A stretch of DNA of 64,000 nucleotides from the NCBI GenBank assembly GCA_002327445.1, contig DCWA01000006.1, forward strand, positions 31,612 to 95,611. Direction: 5' to 3'. Positions 55,739 to 64,000 of this stretch are shown piece by piece; the first letter of the stretch is position 1; every line of letters begins with the position of its first letter. Source of the stretch: Desulfobacteraceae bacterium UBA2174 (GTDB taxonomy: Bacteria; Desulfobacterota; Desulfobacteria; Desulfobacterales; UBA2174). Under the pieces are notes generated by a model. That model saw only the letters and a list, made by a program, of their open reading frames with translations. It did no database searches and was not told the DNA's origin. Made by a program: the position numbers and the translations under genes.

Positions 55739-56485
55739 ATGACCACCTATCGCATCCATCCCATCGTCACCGGAACCAAGGTGTTCGACAAGGGGATGAT
55801 GACCTACCAGCACGACTATGGCAAACCTTACACCATTCCCATCTACGTCTGGTACCTGGAGGGCGGCGACCGGACCATCCTCGTGGACACCGGAGAGATG
55901 AACCCCATCCGGAGCCCCGATCGGGAGCAAGCCATCGGCGGCCGTATCCATACCTTCGAGGAAGGGTTGGCCCGCTGGGGTCTCAAGCCGGAGGATATCG
56001 ACGTCGTGCTCCACACCCACCTGCACAACGATCACTGCGAAAACGATTACAAGTGCGTCAATGCCCGGTTCTACGTTCATGAAAAGGAGCTGGCGCGGAT
56101 TCATGACCCCCATCCCCTCGATTTCCGCTACCTGGCGGATTATATCGAGGATGTGGAGGAAGACGGGCGGATCGAGACGCTCACGGACGATACCCAGATC
56201 GCCCCCGGCCTGCGCATGATCCACACCCCCGCCCACACCGAAGGGGGGATGAGCGTGGCGGTGGCCACCGAGGCGGGATTGGCCGTGATCACCGGATTTT
56301 GCGTCATCGATGAAAACTTCAATCCTCCGCCGGCGATTCGCGGCATGGAGATGGAGGTGATTCCCCCGGGTACGCTGGTCAACGCCTACGAGGCCTACGA
56401 CATCGTGAAGCGGGTGCGGGACATGGCCGACGTGTTGATCCCGCTGCACGAGCCGCGTTTCGCCGCCATCGACACCATCGGATGA
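55739..56485 (+). CDS. Metallo-beta-lactamase-fold hydrolase (AHL lactonase-like)
   Basis: 248 residues. Zinc motif HTHLHNDHCEN near residues 98-108 (HxHxDH), further ligands His in IHTPAHTEGG near 163 and a His in LIPLHEPRF near 240; an Asp sits in GFCVID. Pattern and length fit the N-acyl homoserine lactonase/AttM branch of MBL-fold enzymes, but substrates in this branch vary, so the function is open. Ribosome binding site GGGAGGT. It stands alone between divergent yceD and hisB, which has its own promoter. Confidence 0.88.
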   Translation: MTTYRIHPIVTGTKVFDKGMMTYQHDYGKPYTIPIYVWYLEGGDRTILVDTGEMNPIRSPDREQAIGGRIHTFEEGLARWGLKPEDIDVVLHTHLHNDHCENDYKCVNARFYVHEKELARIHDPHPLDFRYLADYIEDVEEDGRIETLTDDTQIAPGLRMIHTPAHTEGGMSVAVATEAGLAVITGFCVIDENFNPPPAIRGMEMEVIPPGTLVNAYEAYDIVKRVRDMADVLIPLHEPRFAAIDTIG

Positions 56486-56545
56486 GGACCGTCGCCGCAA
56501 AATGCGATGCGGGTTCTCCTGGTGGCCGGCAAAATTGACTTCCGG

Positions 56546-56574
56546 TTGACAGCCTCTGGCGCTTGGCGTATATA
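56546..56574 (+). promoter_or_regulatory. Sigma-70 promoter of hisB
   Basis: Perfect -35 TTGACA at 56546-56551, 17-base spacer, -10 TATATA at 56569-56574 in an AT-rich patch, about 80 bases before hisB. Confidence 0.75.
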
Positions 56575-56660
56575 AATTGATTACGCTGAATTTTGCACTA
56601 TAAATGATTTCAATGGGTTATGACTTGTCACCCCATCCGGGGGGCCGTGAGGGGGAACCG

Positions 56661-57251
56661 ATGGCGGATCGCAAGGCCACCGTTCGACGAAAGACCCTGG
56701 AAACCGATATCCGCCTGGCGCTGAACCTCGACGGTACCGGCAAGGCAGCCGTGAGCACCCGGATCGGCTTTTTCGATCACATGCTGACCCTCTTCGCGGT
56801 GCACGGTTTTTTCGACCTGGATCTGGAAGCCCGCGGCGACCTGGAAGTGGACGGCCATCACACGGTGGAAGATGTGGGCCTCTCCCTGGGCGATGCCGTG
56901 GCCGAGGCCTTGGCGGATCGCAAGGGGATTCGCCGGTACGGGCATGCGGTGACCCCCATGGACGACGCCCTGGCGGCAGTGACCATCGATTTGTCCAACC
57001 GGCCTTTCCTCGTGTGGCGGCTCCCGCCGGGCGACTTTGCCGCCGGTGGCTTCGATGCCCTGCTGGCCAAGGAGTTTTTCCGTTCCTTGAGCAATCGCGG
57101 GGGGATGAATCTTCATGTGGAGGTTCCCTACGGGGAAAACGGTCACCACGTGCTGGAAGCGATGTTCAAGTCCCTGGGACGCGCCCTGGATCAGGCCGCC
57201 GGGCAAGAACCGCGGGTGCGGTCGGTCAGGTCGAGCAAAGGGGTTCTGTAA
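56661..57251 (+). CDS. hisB: Imidazoleglycerol-phosphate dehydratase
   Basis: 196 residues, monofunctional (no phosphatase domain). Mn-binding motifs FFDHMLTLFAVHGFFDL near 36-52 and DGHHTVEDVGLSLGDA near 70-85, the second-repeat equivalents SNRGGMNLHVEVPYGENGHH and HHVLEAMFKSLGRAL, and the conserved SSKGVL C-terminus. It catalyses the step after IGP synthase, linking it to hisHF 1.8 kb away. GAGGGGGAACC precedes the chosen ATG. Confidence 0.97.
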   Translation: MADRKATVRRKTLETDIRLALNLDGTGKAAVSTRIGFFDHMLTLFAVHGFFDLDLEARGDLEVDGHHTVEDVGLSLGDAVAEALADRKGIRRYGHAVTPMDDALAAVTIDLSNRPFLVWRLPPGDFAAGGFDALLAKEFFRSLSNRGGMNLHVEVPYGENGHHVLEAMFKSLGRALDQAAGQEPRVRSVRSSKGVL

Positions 57252-57299
57252 ATCGCCCGACCGTCGATGCGGGCGGATGGGCAGCGGGGGGCATCAGAA

Positions 57300-58034
57300 A
57301 TGGGAGCGCACAAAGCGGATCTGGAGGCAGGTCTGGCGGGTGCCCGGGGCCGGGTGGTCCTGGTGCTCATTTGGCTGGCGCTGACCGGCGGATGCACCAC
57401 CGCCAAGGTGCCGGTCGCAGGGACGGAAGAGACGCCGATACCGGCGCGCATCGCCTTGGCGCCCGTCATCGACATGGCGCGGGTTTACGGCGAAGGCCAG
57501 AGCGCCCGGCTGCCGCTGACCGGCAAGATGTTTGTGACCGGAGAGGTGGCTCCGGATGTCGCCGAGTTGCTGACCACCGAAACCGAGACGATCTTGCGGG
57601 ACAGGGGTTTCCAAGTGGTCCCGCCGGAATCGGTGGGCAGCGTCATGGAAACGCTCGGCGCCAGGTCGGAATTCAAGCCCGGGCAGCGGGAAGTGATCCT
57701 GGCCTCGGCCCGCCAAGTGGAGGCGGAAGCCATCCTGGTCGGGTACCTCTACCGGATCCATGGAAGACAAGGGGGGCGCTTTGCCGTTCGTCAACCCGCA
57801 TCGGTGGCCTATGGTCTTTACCTGGTGGCGGTCGACGGTGGAAGGATGCTCTGGTCCGGGGAGTTCGACGAGACGCAGCGCTCGCTGTTCGAAAATCTGT
57901 TCGGCCTCGGCGACTTTATCCGCCGGCGCGGGGAGTGGGTCAGCGCGACGCGCATGGCCACCGACAGCGTGCGGGAAATCCTGGGCGATTTTCCGGCTCC
58001 TCCAGGAGAGATCGGAAAGGCCGATTCGCCCTGA
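57300..58034 (+). CDS. Putative lipoprotein, TolB-N/GNA1162-like, function unknown
   Basis: 244 residues with a signal peptide ending in a lipobox (LALTGGC near residue 33), so it is probably anchored in a membrane facing the periplasm. The mature part (IALAPVIDMARVYGEGQSAR, ETETILRDRGFQVVPPESVG, EAEAILVGYLYRIHGRQGGR, YLVAVDGGRMLWSGEFDETQ) follows the alpha/beta pattern of small TolB-N-like proteins, similar in style to the extra domain of the BamA at 37828. Function unknown. It lies between hisB and dnaG. Confidence 0.75.
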   Translation: MGAHKADLEAGLAGARGRVVLVLIWLALTGGCTTAKVPVAGTEETPIPARIALAPVIDMARVYGEGQSARLPLTGKMFVTGEVAPDVAELLTTETETILRDRGFQVVPPESVGSVMETLGARSEFKPGQREVILASARQVEAEAILVGYLYRIHGRQGGRFAVRQPASVAYGLYLVAVDGGRMLWSGEFDETQRSLFENLFGLGDFIRRRGEWVSATRMATDSVREILGDFPAPPGEIGKADSP

Positions 58035-58328
58035 GGAAGATGCCGTAACCTGGATGAGGCTGTTGCGCCGCGGGAAAATCCACCGCCGGCGGGCGCGGAT
58101 GAAAATCATCCGGCCGGCGGCCGGGAGAAATGCCTTTTCGTCCGCGGGCGGCAGTGCCGGCCTGTGGTTCGTGTCGCTGCACTGCCATCTACCAACATCC
58201 GGAAGACAGAGCGGGTTCAGCCGCCGGCGGTTCCCGGGCCAACCGCGAAAGACTTCGGTGGACCTGGCGCCGGAGGGCCGGCATTGCGGTCGACCTGTCT
58301 CCGGGGCGTCGCTGGCGGGAGGATCCGC

Positions 58329-60152
58329 TTGGCAGGTCTGATCCCCGAATCCATCATCGAAGACGTCCGTCGCGCGGCCGATATCGTCGAGGTCATTTCG
58401 GAAGTGGTCGTTCTCAAGCCGGCCGGCCGAAACCTCGTGGGCCTCTGCCCTTTCCACAACGAAAAAACGCCATCGTTCACCGTCAGCCCGGAAAAGCAGA
58501 TTTTCCACTGTTTCGGATGCGGCCAGGGCGGCAACGTATTCGCCTTCACGATGCAGCACCAGGGAATCAGCTTCCCCGAAGCGGTCCGCGCGCTGGCCGA
58601 GCGCTACCACATCAGCATCCCGGATACCGCCAGAGACGGCGCATCCGCCAATGGCGCCGATCAGCGTGCCCGGCTCCAGGCCGCCAATGCCCTGGCACTG
58701 GAATTCTACCGCAAGGCGCTGGCCCACCCGGTCCAGGGCCAACCGGCCCGCGATTACCTCTCCCGGCGCGGCCTCAGCGCCGCACTGATCCAGGCGTTTC
58801 AGCTCGGCTTCGCCCCACCGGGCTGGGATCACCTCGCGCGGTTTCTCAAGGGGCGGCGAGTTCCGGATGCGGTGGCCGAAAAAGCCGGGTTGATCGCCCC
58901 GCGCCAGAGTGGCAGCGGGTTTTACGACCGGTTCCGGGGGCGCATCATCTTCCCGATCATCGACCTGAGCGGCAAGGTGGCCGGTTTCGGCGGCCGGGTC
59001 CTGGACGACAGCCTGCCCAAATACCTCAACTCTCCGGAAACCCCCCTGTACAACAAGCGGCGTTGCCTCTACGGCCTGTACCAGGCCCGGGACCATTGCC
59101 GGGCCAAAAAAGCGGTCTATATTGTCGAAGGGTATCTGGACCTGTTGGCCCTTCACCAGTACGGGATCGCCAATGCCGTGGCGACGCTGGGCACGGCCTT
59201 GACCGCGGAACAAGTGGCTCTGCTGAAACGGTTTGTCGGCAGCGGGGACATCGTGCTGGTTTTCGACGGAGACGCGGCCGGTCAGAAGGCCGCCGAGCGC
59301 ACCCGGCCGATTTTCGAGCAGTTGCACTCCCGTTTCCAGCCCGGCAGCTACCAGCGTGAAAGCGGGGTCAACACCCGGGTGCTGGAACTGCCCGGAGGAC
59401 ACGATCCGGACACGTTTCTGCGGGAGAAGGGCGCGGAGGCCTTTACGGCCCTGGCCGCCAAGGCCAAGGGAATGGTCGCTTTTCTCATCGATGCGGCCCT
59501 GCGCCAGCATGGCGATACCATCGAGGGGCGGGCGCTGGCCGTCGGCGAGCTGGTCGGCCCGCTCCAGGCCGTGAGCGATCCGGTGACCCGCTCCCTGTAC
59601 GTCAAACTGCTGGCCGAAAGGGTCGGGGTGGACGAGGCGGCGATTGCCCGGCGGCTCTCCCGGGGAGGGACCCATCGCCCGGCGCCGGTGTCCGGTGAAC
59701 CCCGGGCCGGCGTCCCGGAACGGCTGCCGGCCATCGAGCGCCAGTTGACCGCCATGATGATCCAGTATCCGGAGGTTTTGCCGGACATCGACAAAAGAAA
59801 TTTGACGTCTTATTTTAAAAATTTGCAATTGAAAGCCGTCGCCGAGGCCGTCCTGATCCACTATCGGGAATCCGGAACGGCGGACGGCGTCATCGAACGC
59901 CTGGCGGATCCACAGCTTCAGCGGTTGGCCGCCGCTTTGGCCATCCGGGAAGAACAGTGGACCGTTTCGGGATGTCGGCAGTTGATCGCGCAGTTCGTAC
60001 GCGCGCGCAGCCGGCCGAGCCGGGAGATGCTCGATGCCATCGCCCAAGCTGAACAGGCCGCCGATGACGGGCGCTGGCAGCAACTGCTGCTGGAGCGGCA
60101 GAAAGCCGCGCGGCAGGGGGAGCGCACCAGACGGAAGCTGTTGAATCGCTAG
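58329..60152 (+). CDS. dnaG: DNA primase
   Basis: 607 residues from a TTG start supported by GGGAGG six bases upstream; the in-frame region before it looks non-coding. Zinc finger CPFHNEKTPSF and CFGCGQGGN at about 40-70, the RNA polymerase core with GGRVLDDSLPKYLNSPET, TOPRIM motifs (VYIVEGYLDLLALHQYGI with the catalytic Glu, VLVFDGDAAGQKAAERT with the Asp pair), and a C-terminal DnaB-binding helical domain. Makes RNA primers. rpoD follows after 36 bases as in the classic macromolecular synthesis operon, but rpsU is absent. Confidence 0.96.
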   Translation: MAGLIPESIIEDVRRAADIVEVISEVVVLKPAGRNLVGLCPFHNEKTPSFTVSPEKQIFHCFGCGQGGNVFAFTMQHQGISFPEAVRALAERYHISIPDTARDGASANGADQRARLQAANALALEFYRKALAHPVQGQPARDYLSRRGLSAALIQAFQLGFAPPGWDHLARFLKGRRVPDAVAEKAGLIAPRQSGSGFYDRFRGRIIFPIIDLSGKVAGFGGRVLDDSLPKYLNSPETPLYNKRRCLYGLYQARDHCRAKKAVYIVEGYLDLLALHQYGIANAVATLGTALTAEQVALLKRFVGSGDIVLVFDGDAAGQKAAERTRPIFEQLHSRFQPGSYQRESGVNTRVLELPGGHDPDTFLREKGAEAFTALAAKAKGMVAFLIDAALRQHGDTIEGRALAVGELVGPLQAVSDPVTRSLYVKLLAERVGVDEAAIARRLSRGGTHRPAPVSGEPRAGVPERLPAIERQLTAMMIQYPEVLPDIDKRNLTSYFKNLQLKAVAEAVLIHYRESGTADGVIERLADPQLQRLAAALAIREEQWTVSGCRQLIAQFVRARSRPSREMLDAIAQAEQAADDGRWQQLLLERQKAARQGERTRRKLLNR

Positions 60153-60188
60153 CCACGATCAGCCCTGCATTCCAGGAGGATTCCATTC

Positions 60189-62026
<1,838 letters not shown>

Positions 62027-62030
<4 letters not shown>

Positions 62031-62055
62031 CAAAGATTCCGCCGGTCGATAGGAA
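62027..62055 (+). promoter_or_regulatory. Candidate sigma-70 promoter of tRNA-Met
   Basis: TTGACA at 62027-62032 overlaps the rpoD stop and is followed after 17 bases by TAGGAA at 62050-62055. The tRNA begins 29 bases further on. Confidence 0.45.
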
Positions 62056-62084
62056 GGCGGTTGCCTGGAATTCAGGCTGTGCAA

Positions 62085-62157
62085 GGGCCCATAGCTCAGC
62101 TGGAAGAGCCACCGGCTCATAACCGGTCGGTCCCTGGTTCGAACCCAGGTGGGCCCA
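62085..62157 (+). tRNA. tRNA-Met (anticodon CAT)
   Basis: 73 nt. Acceptor GGGCCCA pairs with TGGGCCC; the anticodon arm is ACCGG-CTCATAA-CCGGT, giving CAT; T-arm CCTGGTTCGAACCCAGG. The full acceptor pairing excludes an initiator tRNA; elongator Met is most likely, though a lysidine-modified Ile2 cannot be fully excluded. CCA is not encoded. Confidence 0.93.
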
Positions 62158-62215
62158 CTTCTTTTTCCTTCTCCGCCGGAGGCGGCGCGGCAGCGAACAG
62201 GGGAGAGGCAGCAGG

Positions 62216-63025
62216 GTGACGAGCGTCGCCGATGTGATCCGGTATCTGGAGATCATGGCGCCGGCAGCGCTGGCCGAGCAATGGGACAACTGCGGCCTGC
62301 AGGTAGGGGCTATGGACTGGCCGGTGCGGCGCATCTGGGTGGCCCTGGATCCCCTGCCGGAAGTCGTGTCGGCGGCTTGCCGCGGCCAAGTGGACCTGCT
62401 GATCACGCATCATCCGTTGATCTTCCGGCCCCTGTCACGGATCGACACCGCCGCTCCGGTCGGCCGGATCATCGCCGACGCCCTGGGAGCGCACCTGGCC
62501 GTCTATTCCGCCCATACCAGCTATGACAGCGCGCCGGAAGGCCTCAACGATGTGCTGGCCCGACGGCTCGGAATCACGCCCAGCCGCGTCCTGGCGGCGG
62601 CCGGAGCGGAATCGCCATCGGGATCGGGGTTGGGGCGCATCGGGGCCCTGGATCGCCCCATGACGCTGGCGGACCTGGCCCGGGATGTTTGCCGGCGCCT
62701 CGGGCTGGAAGAGGCACGCCTGGTGGGAAATCCCCGTTTGATGGCCCATGAGGCGGCCCTGTGCTCGGGCAGTGGCGGCAGCTTGACGCCGGACTTCCTG
62801 GCCAGTCCGGCCCAGGTTTACATTACCGGCGAAATTCATTATCACCAGGCCCGGGATATCGCCGCGGCGGGACGCGGGGCCATCGACATCGGCCATTTCG
62901 GCTCCGAGCGCATCATGATCGGTGATGTGGCCGAGCGGCTGGCGCAGGTCCTGGCGGCCGAAGGCGTTCAGGTGACGGCCTGCGACCTCGAAAAGGATGT
63001 TTTTGCCAGCGTTCGGGTGGGGTGA
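62216..63025 (+). CDS. NIF3/DUF34-family dinuclear metal centre protein
   Basis: 269 residues, GTG start. Metal-ligand motifs of the family: QWDNCGLQVG near 22-31, LLITHHPLIFRPL near 61-73, AHTSYDSAPEGLNDVLARRL near 99-118 and GEIHYHQARDIA with IDIGHFGSERI towards the end. Forms hexameric toroids binding two metal ions; some members are annotated as GTP cyclohydrolase 1 type 2 but the physiological role is unsettled. It is 20 bases upstream of the zinc-ribbon gene, a pairing common in many bacteria. Confidence 0.93.
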   Translation: MTSVADVIRYLEIMAPAALAEQWDNCGLQVGAMDWPVRRIWVALDPLPEVVSAACRGQVDLLITHHPLIFRPLSRIDTAAPVGRIIADALGAHLAVYSAHTSYDSAPEGLNDVLARRLGITPSRVLAAAGAESPSGSGLGRIGALDRPMTLADLARDVCRRLGLEEARLVGNPRLMAHEAALCSGSGGSLTPDFLASPAQVYITGEIHYHQARDIAAAGRGAIDIGHFGSERIMIGDVAERLAQVLAAEGVQVTACDLEKDVFASVRVG

Positions 63026-63044
63026 CAGCAGTGGAAAAGGTGCG

Positions 63045-63758
63045 ATGAAAACCGAGATTCAGACCCTGGTCCGGTTGCAGGCCGCCGAAATCGAGATCCG
63101 GCACCTCGAAAAGGCTTTGGAGGAGGCGCCGAAACGGTTCGACGCGCTCAACGCCGAGCGCCAGATGCTGTCAGAGGCGGTTCAAGTCGCCGAGGCGCAC
63201 CTGGCGGATCTCAACAAGCGATACCGGGAGCGGGAGCGGGAGGCACGCCAGGAGCAGGACCGGGCTGCCAAGCGGGCCGCCAGGCTATACGAGGTCAAGA
63301 CGAACAAGGAGTACCAGGCCACCCTCAAGGAAATCGACGACATCAAGGCCACCGTTTCCGGCATCGAAGACGAGATGCTGGCGCTGCTCGATACCATCGA
63401 GGCGGCCAAGGGAGACCTGGCCCAGAAGCGCCAGGCGTCCGCCGATCGCAGCCAGGCCTTGGCCGATGAGGCCGCGGAGGTGGAACAGGCAATGGCCGAT
63501 GATCGCCAGCGGCTGGAGGCGCTCCGCCTCCAGCGCGAAGAGATCGCCAGTCAAATCGATCCGGACTTGATGAACGTCTACCTCAAGGCGCGAATCCAGC
63601 AGCGCGACCAACGGGCCGTGGCCGAGGTGATCCATGCGGTCTGTCAGGGTTGCCACCTGAACATTCCTCCCCAGCTTTACAACGAGCTGCAACGCCAGGA
63701 TGATTTGAAGATTTGTCCCTTGTGCCAGCGGATCATCTATTGGCAAAATGAAGAGTGA
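63045..63758 (+). CDS. Coiled-coil protein with C-terminal zinc ribbon (DUF164 family)
   Basis: 237 residues. Residues about 5-175 form a long antiparallel coiled coil rich in Arg, Glu and Ala (LEKALEEAPKRFDALNAERQ); YEVKTNKEYQATLKEIDDI is a conserved turn. The C-terminal zinc ribbon has CQGCHLNIPPQLYNELQ and CPLCQRIIYW (two CxxC pairs). Family members are suggested to bind nucleic acid or act in translation. Its stop codon lies within the left arm of an inverted heptamer repeat. Cotranscribed with the NIF3 gene. Confidence 0.93.
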   Translation: MKTEIQTLVRLQAAEIEIRHLEKALEEAPKRFDALNAERQMLSEAVQVAEAHLADLNKRYREREREARQEQDRAAKRAARLYEVKTNKEYQATLKEIDDIKATVSGIEDEMLALLDTIEAAKGDLAQKRQASADRSQALADEAAEVEQAMADDRQRLEALRLQREEIASQIDPDLMNVYLKARIQQRDQRAVAEVIHAVCQGCHLNIPPQLYNELQRQDDLKICPLCQRIIYWQNEE

Positions 63759-63905
63759 AACTGGAAACCTGGAGGGACCGGGCAAACCCAAACCCCGATC
63801 TCGAACTCTTTGGGATGGCACATATTTCTCTGATCTCTGGATAGCCGGATCATTGGGCAGGGTTCTCGCAAAGCAAGTTTCAAATTTCCAGTTTCCAGTT
63901 TCGAA
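63757..63905. repeat. Inverted heptamer-based repeat before rnpB
   Basis: Left arm GAAACTGGAAA at 63757-63767; right side TTTCAAA, TTTCCAG, TTTCCAG, TTTCGAA in tandem at 63878-63905, containing the exact inverse TTTCCAGTTTC twice. The 110 bases between are unremarkable. Confidence 0.7.
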
Positions 63906-63911
63906 AAACAT

Positions 63912-64000
63912 CGGTCGGAGCGGAACAAACGATCGCCGGCGCGGCAACGCCCCGGAGGAAAGTCCGAACACCGCAGGGCAGGGTGCTCCATAACGTGGAG
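63912..64000 (+). ncRNA. rnpB: RNase P RNA, 5' part (cut by window end)
   Basis: The conserved bacterial type A elements GGAGGAAAGTCCG (63953-63965) and AGGGCAGGGTG (63974-63984), preceded by the P3-type hairpin region (CGATCGCCGGCGC) and followed by TAACGTGGAG, identify the 5' domain of the catalytic RNA that trims tRNA leaders. The exact 5' end is estimated. Confidence 0.93.

Overview
The window is GC-rich, densely coded chromosomal DNA from a Gram-negative, strictly anaerobic bacterium. It most resembles a Desulfobacterota (deltaproteobacterial, Desulfobacteraceae/Desulfosarcinaceae-like) sulfate reducer. The evidence is an HdrA/MvhDGA-type hydrogenase operon, pyruvate phosphate dikinase, a full lipid A/LPS export cluster, a BamA with an extra N-terminal domain, type IV pilus genes and apparent use of selenocysteine (Sec). 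No taxonomic marker gene was available beyond the first part of rnpB, so this assignment is inferred from gene content.

Layout. 1-4.2 kb: a truncated permease, a sigma-54 activator with a degenerate receiver, two small OB-like proteins, an HU protein and a His-rich small protein. 4.8-12.9 kb: the main feature, an operon encoding a hydrogenase maturation protease plus helix-turn-helix, HdrA, MvhD, an FrhB-like flavoprotein, MvhG and MvhA. Three of these (HdrA, MvhD, MvhA) are interrupted by an in-frame UGA exactly where the family has a metal-ligand cysteine. Each UGA is followed by a stem-loop whose apical loop begins exactly 22 nt downstream, so I read all three as selenoproteins. The maturation protease is in frame with hdrA, with no stop codon between them. 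A good terminator closes the operon.

13-25.7 kb: a universal stress protein, an RsbT-like kinase/HD-GYP/adenylate cyclase signalling set, an AbrB-like protein, a DUF4139 protein, ppdK, a decayed photolyase, a response regulator, htpX, a TetR regulator and dodecin. 25.7-31.3 kb (minus strand): tRNA-Val, HU, scpB, scpA, trpS and a DHH-CBS-nucleotidyltransferase fusion. 31.6-35.8 kb: pilC, a PilS-like kinase and lysS. 35.8-53.2 kb: an outer-membrane biogenesis cluster in one direction (lolC/E, lolD, bamA, skp, lpxD, fabZ, lpxA, lpxI, an oxidoreductase, lpxB, msbA, lptF, lptG, waaA, lpxK), which takes a cell from lipoprotein release and beta-barrel assembly through lipid A synthesis to LPS transport. 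53.2-58 kb: a fused hisHF of eukaryotic HIS7 type, yceD, an MBL hydrolase, hisB and a lipoprotein. 58.3-64 kb: dnaG, rpoD, tRNA-Met, a NIF3-family gene, a zinc-ribbon coiled-coil protein and the start of rnpB.

Non-coding structure: two copies of a long palindromic repeat with AAAGTG/CACTTT arms lie inside operons, and one supplies the last codons of hdrA. Short heptanucleotide tandem repeats occur in several intergenic gaps. A MITE-like inverted repeat lies beside the broken photolyase.
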